Source: an uncultured Pseudomonadota bacterium (GTDB lineage Bacteria > SAR324 > NAC60-12). From it: DNA of 8,400 bases. The notes under the pieces were generated by a model that did no database searches, was not told the origin of the DNA, and was given only the letters and a program-made list of their open reading frames with translations. The DNA is taken from positions 1 through 8,400 of the forward strand of contig CAJXNF010000101.1 in the NCBI GenBank assembly GCA_913056375.1. Direction: 5' to 3'. Positions 1-5,428 of this stretch are shown in pieces. A program made the position numbers and the translations under genes. Position 1 is the first letter of the stretch. The number at the start of each line of letters is the position of its first letter.

Positions 1-105
1 ATCGGCCCTGGGCAATTGCGCCTCGTCCTCTGCCAGTACCAGTGGTTGGGGGTTGGTGGTTTCTGGAACGTACAGTACTGGCAGGTTGAAGAGTATTTAA
101 GCTAA
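1..105 (+). CDS. Possible 3' end of an unidentified gene
   Basis: Reading frame 1 is open from the window edge to a TAA at 103-105, giving 34 residues with several aromatics and ending in WQVEEYLS. About 70% of its third codon positions are G or C, which is more gene-like than the other two plus frames. No minus-strand frame here has an ATG, GTG or TTG that would let a gene start just after the dddL stop. The end is 9 bp from the convergent dddL stop, a normal tail-to-tail arrangement. I do not recognise the family. The stretch is short enough to be a chance open frame, so confidence is low. Confidence 0.35.
   Translation: MGPGQLRLVLCQYQWLGVGGFWNVQYWQVEEYLS
30..84. repeat. 10-bp perfect inverted repeat with 35-nt loop
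   Basis: CTGCCAGTAC at 30-39 is the exact reverse complement of GTACTGGCAG at 75-84. It lies in the last codons of the putative upstream gene and just beyond the 3' end of dddL. The long loop and the absence of an adjacent T-run argue against an ordinary intrinsic terminator. It could be a loose 3'-end structure or chance. Confidence 0.4.
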
Positions 106-114
106 CTCGATTCG

Positions 115-777
115 TCAGATCTGACGCCGCGGCAACTTTGAAAACCGAAACTCTGGAGCTGTCAAGCGTTCTGGCGGTCCAATCCAGGCATATGCCAATA
201 AGCAAGGCTCACGAATACCTACCGTGATCCGATGATGCTGAGTGGAACGATTTAAGATCAAAGACCCTGGGGCATAGACAGCATTATCATTCTCTGACCA
301 AGCCCCCGCCAAGGAGATATAGCTCTCCTCAATCTCATCATGACGATGCTGGGGATAGGTAGTCCCCGGCGCAAAGAGCACTAAGCCCAAAATCAGTCCT
401 TCCGCCTGAATCGGTCCCTGGGGTCCCATCATTTCACAGTAGGCATAGCGTTTGGCAAGTTCTCTCGGAACTTTCTGATAGCCATACTCCCAGGTGAGTT
501 GACTCTCTACTCGATACAACACACGCGACAGATTGGCCAACGGACCAGAATCTGCCAAGTCAAGGGCTCGACCCCAGTGTGCACTGACCGGCTTGTTCTC
601 AGGTTGTCGTGGCGTATAGTACGGATTGCTCTTGACGATCTTACTGATGGTCTCTCGTACACGCCGCTGATGGCTCCTGATGATCGTGCTGCCCCCTGCA
701 GAACCCAAGCGATAGACCTGGTCAATTTCTTGGAAAACATACCCCCAGTCGGGCACATCACTCAATCGAATCTCCAT
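115..777 (-). CDS. dddL: DMSP lyase of the DddL cupin type
   Basis: DddL cleaves dimethylsulfoniopropionate to dimethyl sulfide and acrylate using a metal held in a cupin barrel. The 220-residue protein has the family's usual size, no signal peptide and no membrane segment, so it should be cytoplasmic. The N-terminal half carries the DddL-like stretches GSAGGS (25-30), NKPVSAHW (61-68) and TWEYGYQ (95-101). The cupin begins near LILGLVLFAPGTTYPQH (128-144). Expected metal ligands are H144, H146 and E151, with a second-motif histidine at H182 (H181 is the alternative). Y153 sits two residues after the ligand glutamate, where the catalytic tyrosine lies in DddK and DddQ. E151 and G158 have the spacing of cupin motif 1. 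The ATG at 777 has GAGGGAG eight bases upstream (786-792). It is transcribed alone, divergent from the small gene at 1018. No acrylate-processing gene or regulator lies nearby. The family call is strong; activity is inferred. Confidence 0.85.
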   Translation of the reverse strand: MEIRLSDVPDWGYVFQEIDQVYRLGSAGGSTIIRSHQRRVRETISKIVKSNPYYTPRQPENKPVSAHWGRALDLADSGPLANLSRVLYRVESQLTWEYGYQKVPRELAKRYAYCEMMGPQGPIQAEGLILGLVLFAPGTTYPQHRHDEIEESYISLAGAWSENDNAVYAPGSLILNRSTQHHRITVGIREPCLLAYAWIGPPERLTAPEFRFSKLPRRQI

Positions 778-944
778 CAGGCCGGCTCCCTCACTAGATT
801 AGTATGGTTGAAGTGTAGTACTGATATCTTTGAAATAAATTTGCTTGAATGAATTGCTGACGCTCCTGCCAATTCAAATACTCTCAGTGAATTTCGAGCA
901 AGGTCTGTAAAACTTTTGGGCACCACTTTTGTTTCTTAAAATTA

Positions 945-982
945 CAATTTAAATTGCAAATAACTTAATTTTACCCTAAATT
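945..982 (+). promoter_or_regulatory. Candidate promoter with overlapping palindrome
   Basis: The dddL/small-gene spacer (778-1017) becomes very AT-rich after about 930. TTGCAA at 954-959 and TAAATT at 977-982 are 17 bp apart and could serve as -35 and -10 for the gene at 1018. A perfect 12-bp palindrome, CAATTTAAATTG (945-956), overlaps the -35 box as an operator would. In such AT-rich DNA both matches could be chance. I found no convincing sigma-70 promoter for dddL on the other strand. Confidence 0.3.
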
Positions 983-1017
983 ATCAATTTATTTTTTAAA
1001 TTTTATAGGAGAAACAA

Positions 1018-1215
1018 ATGGACTTTAAACCGAAAAAACGATTTCCCAAGAAAGAATTAAATTACTGGCTTCGCAGAAACTTCACCTGGGATCATCACAA
1101 GTGGAATGAGTTGCTGACTGAGCTAGAGCAGCAAGGTTTTACGGAATGGGTTGGTAATGCTGCGGGCAGAGACGCCCTTGGCTTGTATCTGGAGACCAAT
1201 CGCCAGCCCGCCTGA
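1018..1215 (+). CDS. Small protein of unknown function (65 aa)
   Basis: The ATG has a near-ideal ribosome binding site, AGGAG at 1007-1011, six bases upstream, and the frame follows an AT-rich, promoter-like region. These features make it a believable gene despite its size. The protein starts with a basic stretch (KPKKRFPKKE, residues 4-13), then has a tryptophan-rich segment with FTWDHHKW (22-29) and a short helix-prone acidic part, ending in DALGLYLETNR. It has no signal peptide, membrane segment or cysteine, so it should be soluble and cytoplasmic. The basic start might bind nucleic acid, but nothing proves that. It stands alone, divergent from dddL and convergent with the methyltransferase gene, whose stop is 47 bp away. 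I do not recognise a named family. Confidence 0.7.
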   Translation: MDFKPKKRFPKKELNYWLRRNFTWDHHKWNELLTELEQQGFTEWVGNAAGRDALGLYLETNRQPA

Positions 1216-1262
1216 AAATCTTCGAAAATGCTTGCATTCAACACGGGAAAGTCTCTTTGAAG

Positions 1263-1892
1263 TCAGGCTGGCTTCTGGGCCTGCTCTTGATAAAGACAAC
1301 CAATCACCCGCGGCACGCCCTCTAAATAAAAGGTTTGGATCGGCCTCACTTGGAACGGCTGGGAGCATACGATCTGATCCATCGGACGGTTCAGATGACA
1401 GCCATCCCCCAATACATGCTGAAGTGGATTCAGCCGAGTTTGCCAACTCGCTACTTTTGGGTCCGGCGATAGTCCGTGCTCCAGAAAACAGAACCGCCCA
1501 TTAGGTCGCAGCACCCGCCAGATCTCTTGCACCGCCTGATGCACCTTCGCAATACTGCAGAGCGTGAAGGTACTCACCACAAAGTCGAAGCTTTCATCTT
1601 CCATGGGCAAGGATTCGCCTGAGAGCACATGATGCTGCACAGGAAATGGTACTTCCTCAATCCGGTGCAAGGCTTTCGGAGCCATCTTTGGATTCACATC
1701 TACCGCATGCACTTCCACAACATCCTTGGAATAAAAGGGAAGATTCAATCCAGTTCCAAAGCCAATCTCCAACACTTGTCCTCGGACTCCCTGCACGCAC
1801 TGCTGCCGAAGTGGATGTAGCTCTTTGCTGGACATGGCCCAATCGCAGAGACAGGGGAAAACGTGTTGAGAGTAGAGTTCTCGAAGTGACAT
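1263..1892 (-). CDS. Class I SAM-dependent methyltransferase, METTL7-like
   Basis: The 209-residue protein has a seven-strand Rossmann methyltransferase fold. Motif I is VLEIGFGTG (40-48), the ribose-binding acidic residue is D65 in AVDVNP, and motif IV lies around SFDFVVSTFTLCSI (101-114). These are followed by RVLRPNGRF and FLEHG. The opening YSQHVFP, the WQTRLNPLQ segment and the GDGCHLNRP block fit the bacterial relatives of METTL7/TMT1, a family whose animal members methylate small thiols. The bacterial substrate is not settled, and UbiE-like annotation is common. I start at the ATG at 1892; the TTG just before it is unnecessary. The start is 16 bp after the upstream gene's stop with only a weak GAG-type binding site, so it may depend on translation of that gene. 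It is the last gene of the presumed four-gene minus-strand operon. Confidence 0.85.
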   Translation of the reverse strand: MSLRELYSQHVFPCLCDWAMSSKELHPLRQQCVQGVRGQVLEIGFGTGLNLPFYSKDVVEVHAVDVNPKMAPKALHRIEEVPFPVQHHVLSGESLPMEDESFDFVVSTFTLCSIAKVHQAVQEIWRVLRPNGRFCFLEHGLSPDPKVASWQTRLNPLQHVLGDGCHLNRPMDQIVCSQPFQVRPIQTFYLEGVPRVIGCLYQEQAQKPA

Positions 1893-1908
1893 CAAACTCG
1901 ATGGATCT

Positions 1909-2226
1909 TCATTCGTTGCTCGTTAGGTTCAAGCGTGTGGAACAGACCTCAATCACAGGATCCACTAAAGTATTCATGATTTCATCCGTATTGGCCAAGA
2001 AGTCTTCATAGCTAAACAAAAAATCCAGCACTTCTGCATAACAGACACACGATGCCTCCAGATTGGCTAATTCACTGGCGTTGAGACGACCCGTGCTCTC
2101 CAGTGCAGACTGAATACAACTCGCATTGAATTCTTCGATATCGGCCTCCGGCCAATCCAGTTCATAGTCTGCGAGCACGACCAGCGGCATCAGCAGCAGT
2201 ACGATCATCAGGAAAGACTGTTTCAT
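1909..2226 (-). CDS. Small secreted protein with four cysteines, unknown function
   Basis: The 105-residue product begins with a Sec signal peptide: K2, a hydrophobic core at about 5-18, and a likely cut after VLA (17-19). The mature part is acidic and helix-prone. It contains C37, C60, C62 and C95 and no other cysteine, so two disulfide bonds in the periplasm are plausible. There is no lipobox. The ATG has GGAG eight bases upstream. It lies 75 bp after the SOUL-type gene and 16 bp before the methyltransferase gene, in the same operon. I recognise the general type, a small periplasmic protein with a CxC pair, but no named family or function. Confidence 0.75.
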   Translation of the reverse strand: MKQSFLMIVLLLMPLVVLADYELDWPEADIEEFNASCIQSALESTGRLNASELANLEASCVCYAEVLDFLFSYEDFLANTDEIMNTLVDPVIEVCSTRLNLTSNE

Positions 2227-2301
2227 TAGGCAAGCTCCACAACAGGTTATTCAAACTTTCTCCTCAGCATCACAGTCAGCAGGTTGCCTTTCTCGTCCAG
2301 G

Positions 2302-2961
2302 TCACTCCTCAACCTTCAACTGAACCTCATTCTTTCGCAGAAACGGCAACGTCCACGGCGGATCATAGCGAGCGGTCCGTACCGAACCCACCACAGTGAT
2401 TCCTTGCTTCGTGGCCCATTGTCTCAACTCTTGCTCCTTCTCTTCTAGATCGCCGGCTCCCATGCGTCCACTGAACTGCAAGACCACCATTCGCTCAGGG
2501 AGTACTTCTCTTAAATTCACTCGCTGATCATTGGGAACCGGCGCTGTTTCCAGGTTCCATTTGGAGGGCAGACTGAAGGCCATTCGCCATTGATCAGGCT
2601 GTTCACCCTGATCCATTTGTACAGGGGCCGTCATCGCAATATTCTCGCTGGCAGCTTCGGCTTTTCCAGCCATTTGAACAGCTGATGAACGCGAGAGATT
2701 GTTGCCAAAGATGTAGTCAGCCAGAATTCGGAACCCATCCCCCGATGCTTCGTCAAAATCTTCTCCCTCCATGAAGACTTCCGCTACCAGGTAGGAGGCA
2801 TACTCACGAATTTCAAAATTGCCCTCCTGCAGCTGAGTTTGATAGGCCGGTTCCTCCAATGCTCGCACTCCAACTACGGAGCAGGCAGACAGAATCAGGT
2901 TGATCATCAGTACAACTCCAAGTGAACGAAGAAAGGGATTTAAACGCATGGGCTGATTCAT
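2302..2961 (-). CDS. SOUL/heme-binding family lipoprotein
   Basis: The N-terminus is a lipoprotein signal: a hydrophobic stretch ending in the lipobox LSAC (24-27), so lipid would be attached at C27. Residue +2 is Ser, which in enterobacteria favours the outer membrane. The rest is a complete SOUL domain with family landmarks FEIREY (49-54), GFRILADYIFG (76-86), IAMTAPV (108-114) and the terminal ARYDPPWTLPFLRKNEV (197-213). SOUL and p22HBP proteins bind heme or porphyrins in animals and plants. Bacterial members often lack a clear heme ligand, so binding here is not assured. The first ATG has only a poor ribosome binding site; the ATG at codon 5 is an alternative that keeps the signal intact. 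The gene begins 30 bp after the amidohydrolase stop, so both are probably on one transcript. Confidence 0.88.
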   Translation of the reverse strand: MNQPMRLNPFLRSLGVVLMINLILSACSVVGVRALEEPAYQTQLQEGNFEIREYASYLVAEVFMEGEDFDEASGDGFRILADYIFGNNLSRSSAVQMAGKAEAASENIAMTAPVQMDQGEQPDQWRMAFSLPSKWNLETAPVPNDQRVNLREVLPERMVVLQFSGRMGAGDLEEKEQELRQWATKQGITVVGSVRTARYDPPWTLPFLRKNEVQLKVEE

Positions 2962-2991
2962 CCGGGATTGATTTTTTAGTAGTTTGGTGGC

Positions 2992-3753
2992 TCACCACAA
3001 TGTGGGATTTTGGAGGACCCCTGCAATGCCCTCGGAAGCCACTTCCAGCAATAGTTCTCCCTTGGCTGCCGTTGCCACAGAGGGACTCCCAATCACACCA
3101 TTTGCAGAAACTTCCTTGAAAGAAACCCAACGGGAAACCCCGGATCCATAAAAGGGAATCTCTGGCGTCCCATCAGCCTGATTGAGGATGGACTGATCGA
3201 CCAATTCCGGTTCCAAAGCCAGCATCATCGAAGTTTCTGCTTCACCAGCGTGACGCACATTCTGCTGGACTTCAAGGATCTCGGCAAACTTCTCAGCCAC
3301 CTCGGGAAGCGTCCAATAGGTTCCGGAAACGACTCTCAATCCATCCAGCTCTCTGACCAACTCCGAACAGATTACGTTCAGAGCCGCAATGTTTCCACCA
3401 TGACCATTCAGAAGGAAGATTCGTCGAAACCCATGATGACGAATGGAGCGACAAAGATTTCTTAACAGCGCATGAAAGGTTTCAAAATCCAGAGTTAGCG
3501 TTCCACAAAAGTCCATGTGATGTTCAGCAAGCCCACACCAAACCGTTGGTGTCACCAATATTGGCTGATGTGTCTGAATTTTCAGGGCAGCCCGCCGCGC
3601 CACCTCCGTCGCTAGTAGTGCGTCTACCTTGACCGGGAGATGCGGTCCATGTTGCTCTATCGAACCCACCGGAACAACTACGATGGCATTGACATCTGCT
3701 AGTGATTTCAATTGAGGAGACCGCAACTGCTCCCAATAAATTTGATCTTTCAT
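2992..3753 (-). CDS. Creatininase-family metal-dependent amidohydrolase
   Basis: The 253-residue protein is of normal length for the creatininase family, whose enzymes hydrolyse cyclic or linear amides with a two-metal centre. Members include creatininase, the ArfB formamide hydrolase of flavin synthesis and the MftE peptidase. Family motifs are VPVGSIEQHGPHLPVKVDA (27-45), NGHGGN (116-121) and HAGEAETS (168-175). Counted from the ATG, the ligand set is E33, H35, D44, H118 and E120-equivalent G120, with H168 and E173 at the later site. E33, H35 and D44 match the spacing of Pseudomonas creatininase. The specific substrate cannot be read from the sequence. I start at the ATG at 3753 because GAGGAA (3761-3766) is seven bases upstream; a GTG directly before it is the alternative. 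No signal peptide is present. It heads the minus-strand operon and is divergent from the ABC importer, suggesting the imported compound or a derivative could be its substrate. Confidence 0.88.
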   Translation of the reverse strand: MKDQIYWEQLRSPQLKSLADVNAIVVVPVGSIEQHGPHLPVKVDALLATEVARRAALKIQTHQPILVTPTVWCGLAEHHMDFCGTLTLDFETFHALLRNLCRSIRHHGFRRIFLLNGHGGNIAALNVICSELVRELDGLRVVSGTYWTLPEVAEKFAEILEVQQNVRHAGEAETSMMLALEPELVDQSILNQADGTPEIPFYGSGVSRWVSFKEVSANGVIGSPSVATAAKGELLLEVASEGIAGVLQNPTLW

Positions 3754-3795
3754 CACTTATTTCCTCGGCGCGATTGAGTAAAGATTTATAAACCC

Positions 3796-3824
3796 ATTAA
3801 TCATCTTGCTGCATTTTCTGACAA
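3796..3824 (-). promoter_or_regulatory. Candidate promoter of the amidohydrolase operon
   Basis: Read on the minus strand, TTGTCA (3819-3824, five of six matches to the -35 consensus) is followed after 17 bp by ATTAAT (3796-3801, four of six matches to the -10). Transcription would begin about 35-40 bases before the ATG at 3753. It is back to back with the importer promoter, with 33 bp between the two -35 boxes, so one bound regulator could affect both. Confidence 0.4.
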
Positions 3825-3857
3825 ACGCCAATCACTTCGAAAAAATCTGTTTTTTGA

Positions 3858-3886
3858 TTGACACAAAATATTTCTCTGGTTATATC
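3858..3886 (+). promoter_or_regulatory. Candidate sigma-70 promoter of the ABC importer
   Basis: A perfect -35 box TTGACA (3858-3863) is separated by 17 bp from TATATC (3881-3886), which matches four of six -10 positions. Transcription would start near 3893, leaving an untranslated leader of about 190 nt before the binding-protein gene. This is the best promoter match I see in the window. Confidence 0.55.
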
Positions 3887-3914
3887 TCGCCCACTCACTA
3901 TCCCATAAGCTATT

Positions 3915-3927
3915 TTGGTAAAACCAA
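3915..3927. promoter_or_regulatory. Candidate GntR/FadR-type operator
   Basis: TTGGT-AAA-ACCAA is a perfect 5+3+5 palindrome about 20-35 bases downstream of the predicted importer start site. The pattern TGGT-N3-ACCA is the core of sites bound by FadR-subfamily GntR regulators such as FadR, PdhR and LldR. The position suits repression by blocking RNA polymerase. The T-run that follows (3928-3934) could also make it a very weak AT-rich hairpin terminator. No GntR gene lies in the window, so the regulator would be encoded elsewhere. Confidence 0.45.
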
Positions 3928-3970
3928 TTTTTTTGTTTTGTCATTCCACGGATAGCTGGCTGAAAAAGTG

Positions 3971-4081
3971 TGAATGGTCTCCTAAGAGAGAAATTCATTT
4001 CAATGAAAGCCCGATTCACATAGAAAGTGAGCCTTTCGGGGGATGCTGCCCCCCAAGTTTCCATACTCTTTAAGAGGATAA
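3971..4081 (+). promoter_or_regulatory. Foldable 5' leader of the importer mRNA
   Basis: Several short inverted repeats lie in the leader. TGAAT (3971-3975) can pair with ATTCA (3993-3997) around an inner TCTC/GAGA pairing. The overlapping TTCATT-TC-AATGAA (3994-4007) is an alternative partner. GAAAG (4023-4027) pairs with CTTTC (4033-4037), immediately followed by GGGGG (4038-4042) against CCCCC (4049-4053). A 12-codon mini-ORF, MLPPKFPYSLRG, begins at 4043 and stops at 4081 over the binding-protein ribosome binding site. I cannot match it to a known riboswitch. Function is inferred only from the folding and position. Confidence 0.35.
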
Positions 4082-4085
4082 GATC

Positions 4086-5363
4086 ATGATGAAGAAATGG
4101 TTGACGATTGCTGCGCTTGCCTTGGTTGGTTGGGCAGCCCCTGCGTCTGCTCAGGATGTTGATGTAGAATTGACCGGGTGGCCCTATCAAGTTGATGTGG
4201 TCCGGGAAAACCTTGAACGCTTCACCAGTCAGTCTGGTTTGAGTGCGACTTTCAACCCCTTCCCCAGCAACGAGTACCACACCAAGATGGTTTCGAGCTT
4301 TGCCTCGGGAACCAACTTTGACATTGTCTATGTTCGCGATAGCTTCCTCGCAGAGTGGGCTGCTGCTGGCTGGATCGTACCCTTGACTGGCTTACCCGGT
4401 GTGGATGAGTACATGGCCGATCTCCCTCAAGGGATCATTGACCAGATGTCCTTTGAAGGTGAAGTCTACGGACTACCCTACTACTCTGGAAACTCCGTGT
4501 TTGTCTACAACGATCGTTTGATGAAACAAGCCGGCATTAGTTCACCACCCAAGACTTGGAACGAATTGATGCAGCAAGCCCAGACAATGAAAGACAAAGG
4601 GGTCCTGGCAAGTCCCATTGTGATCGGTCTCGCAGCGAACGAAAATTCAATTCTTCGAACACTGGAAATTGTCTCAGCCGGCTTTGGTGGTCGCTTCTTC
4701 AATGACAAGTTGGAACCTGTATTCCAGGAGCCCAACAGCGGTGTACGCAAGGCACTTGCCTGGATTGCTGATGGCATGAAGAGTGGGTTGATCAATCAGG
4801 CCTCCATGAGCCAAGGAGACGGTGAAATTGATCAGTTTGTCCGCTCCGGTACTGCAGCGTTCAGTCTTGTTACTGACTACGAGATGAAGGTGCTCAACGA
4901 CTCTGAGCAATCCAACGAAGCAGGCAACATCAAGAACGCCTTAGTCCCAGGCTCTGCTGATGCCACCAGCGGTACGATTGGTTATGTGCGTCTCTATTCC
5001 ATCACGTCAGAAGCCGATAAGGAGCAGGCCTGGAAACTGGTTCAGTTCCTTGGAGGCAAGGATGCCACTGGTGTGTACTATGTGCCCAAGCGCTGGGCCT
5101 TGGAGTTTGGACTCGGCTTCTCCCCGGCTCCACTCTACAAGGACGCTGATGTCCGCAACTCAATCTCTGGTTGGATCGACCCGGACCTGCTCCAGGAGCA
5201 AGCCAAGTATGCGATCAACCGAGGTTATCGCTTCGTGCCCTATTTCTCAGACTGGGAGATTGAAGCCTGGGCTGGTTTCCAGGAAATCATCAACGGTGGA
5301 GACGCTGACTCCATCCTTGAAGAGTTGGCGGAGAATTGGAATGAGTTGCAGTCAGAGTACTGA
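4086..5363 (+). CDS. ABC transporter substrate-binding protein, sugar (CUT1) type
   Basis: The periplasmic receptor captures the solute and delivers it to the membrane permeases encoded downstream. The 425-residue length is typical of family 1 extracellular solute-binding proteins. A Sec signal peptide is clear: KK at 3-4, a hydrophobic core at 6-18, and cleavage after ASA (20-22). There is no lipobox cysteine. The mature protein shows the family pattern NEYHTKMVSSFASG, FDIVYVRDSFLAEWAAAGW and, further on, GEVYGLPYYSGNSVFVYN followed by KTWNELMQQA. Many aromatic residues fit a carbohydrate-like ligand, but I cannot name the sugar or polyol. AGAGGA (4073-4078) lies seven bases before the ATG; a second ATG directly follows and could serve instead. 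A hairpin after the stop separates it from the permease genes, consistent with making more receptor than permease. Confidence 0.92.
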   Translation: MMKKWLTIAALALVGWAAPASAQDVDVELTGWPYQVDVVRENLERFTSQSGLSATFNPFPSNEYHTKMVSSFASGTNFDIVYVRDSFLAEWAAAGWIVPLTGLPGVDEYMADLPQGIIDQMSFEGEVYGLPYYSGNSVFVYNDRLMKQAGISSPPKTWNELMQQAQTMKDKGVLASPIVIGLAANENSILRTLEIVSAGFGGRFFNDKLEPVFQEPNSGVRKALAWIADGMKSGLINQASMSQGDGEIDQFVRSGTAAFSLVTDYEMKVLNDSEQSNEAGNIKNALVPGSADATSGTIGYVRLYSITSEADKEQAWKLVQFLGGKDATGVYYVPKRWALEFGLGFSPAPLYKDADVRNSISGWIDPDLLQEQAKYAINRGYRFVPYFSDWEIEAWAGFQEIINGGDADSILEELAENWNELQSEY

Positions 5364-5396
5364 TTCACTGCTTCTTCCATTGATCCTATAACAACA

Positions 5397-5423
5397 GGAG
5401 GGCATTCGTTCAGAATGCCCTTT
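5397..5423 (+). promoter_or_regulatory. Intercistronic hairpin holding the permease ribosome binding sequence
   Basis: AGGGCATTC (5399-5407) pairs perfectly with GAATGCCCT (5413-5421) around a five-base loop, and two G-U pairs can extend the stem. The 5' arm overlaps CAGGAGGG (5395-5402), the only good Shine-Dalgarno-like sequence before the permease ATG at 5429, but that sequence is 26 bases from the ATG. Folding could either bring it closer or hide it. The hairpin is followed by TTTCT rather than a long T-run, so termination would be partial at best. It may also protect the 3' end of the binding-protein mRNA. Confidence 0.65.
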
Positions 5424-5428
5424 CTACA

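Noticed and set aside
1220..1240. AATGC/GCATT inverted repeat as a bidirectional terminator between convergent genes
   Set aside because: The loop would be only two bases and no T-run follows on either strand.
1151..1504. Plus-strand 117-codon frame across the convergent gene ends
   Set aside because: It overlaps the small gene and runs antisense through the methyltransferase; the composition looks non-coding.
1893..1895. TTG start one codon upstream for the methyltransferase
   Set aside because: An ATG follows at once and the family start pattern fits it; no binding site favours the TTG.
3754..3756. GTG start one codon upstream for the amidohydrolase
   Set aside because: GAGGAA is only four bases from it but seven from the ATG, so the ATG is preferred; the GTG cannot be excluded.
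3801..4280. Minus-strand open frame of 159 codons across the divergent control region
   Set aside because: It overlaps the receptor gene's signal-peptide region and both promoters, and its translation has no domain-like character.
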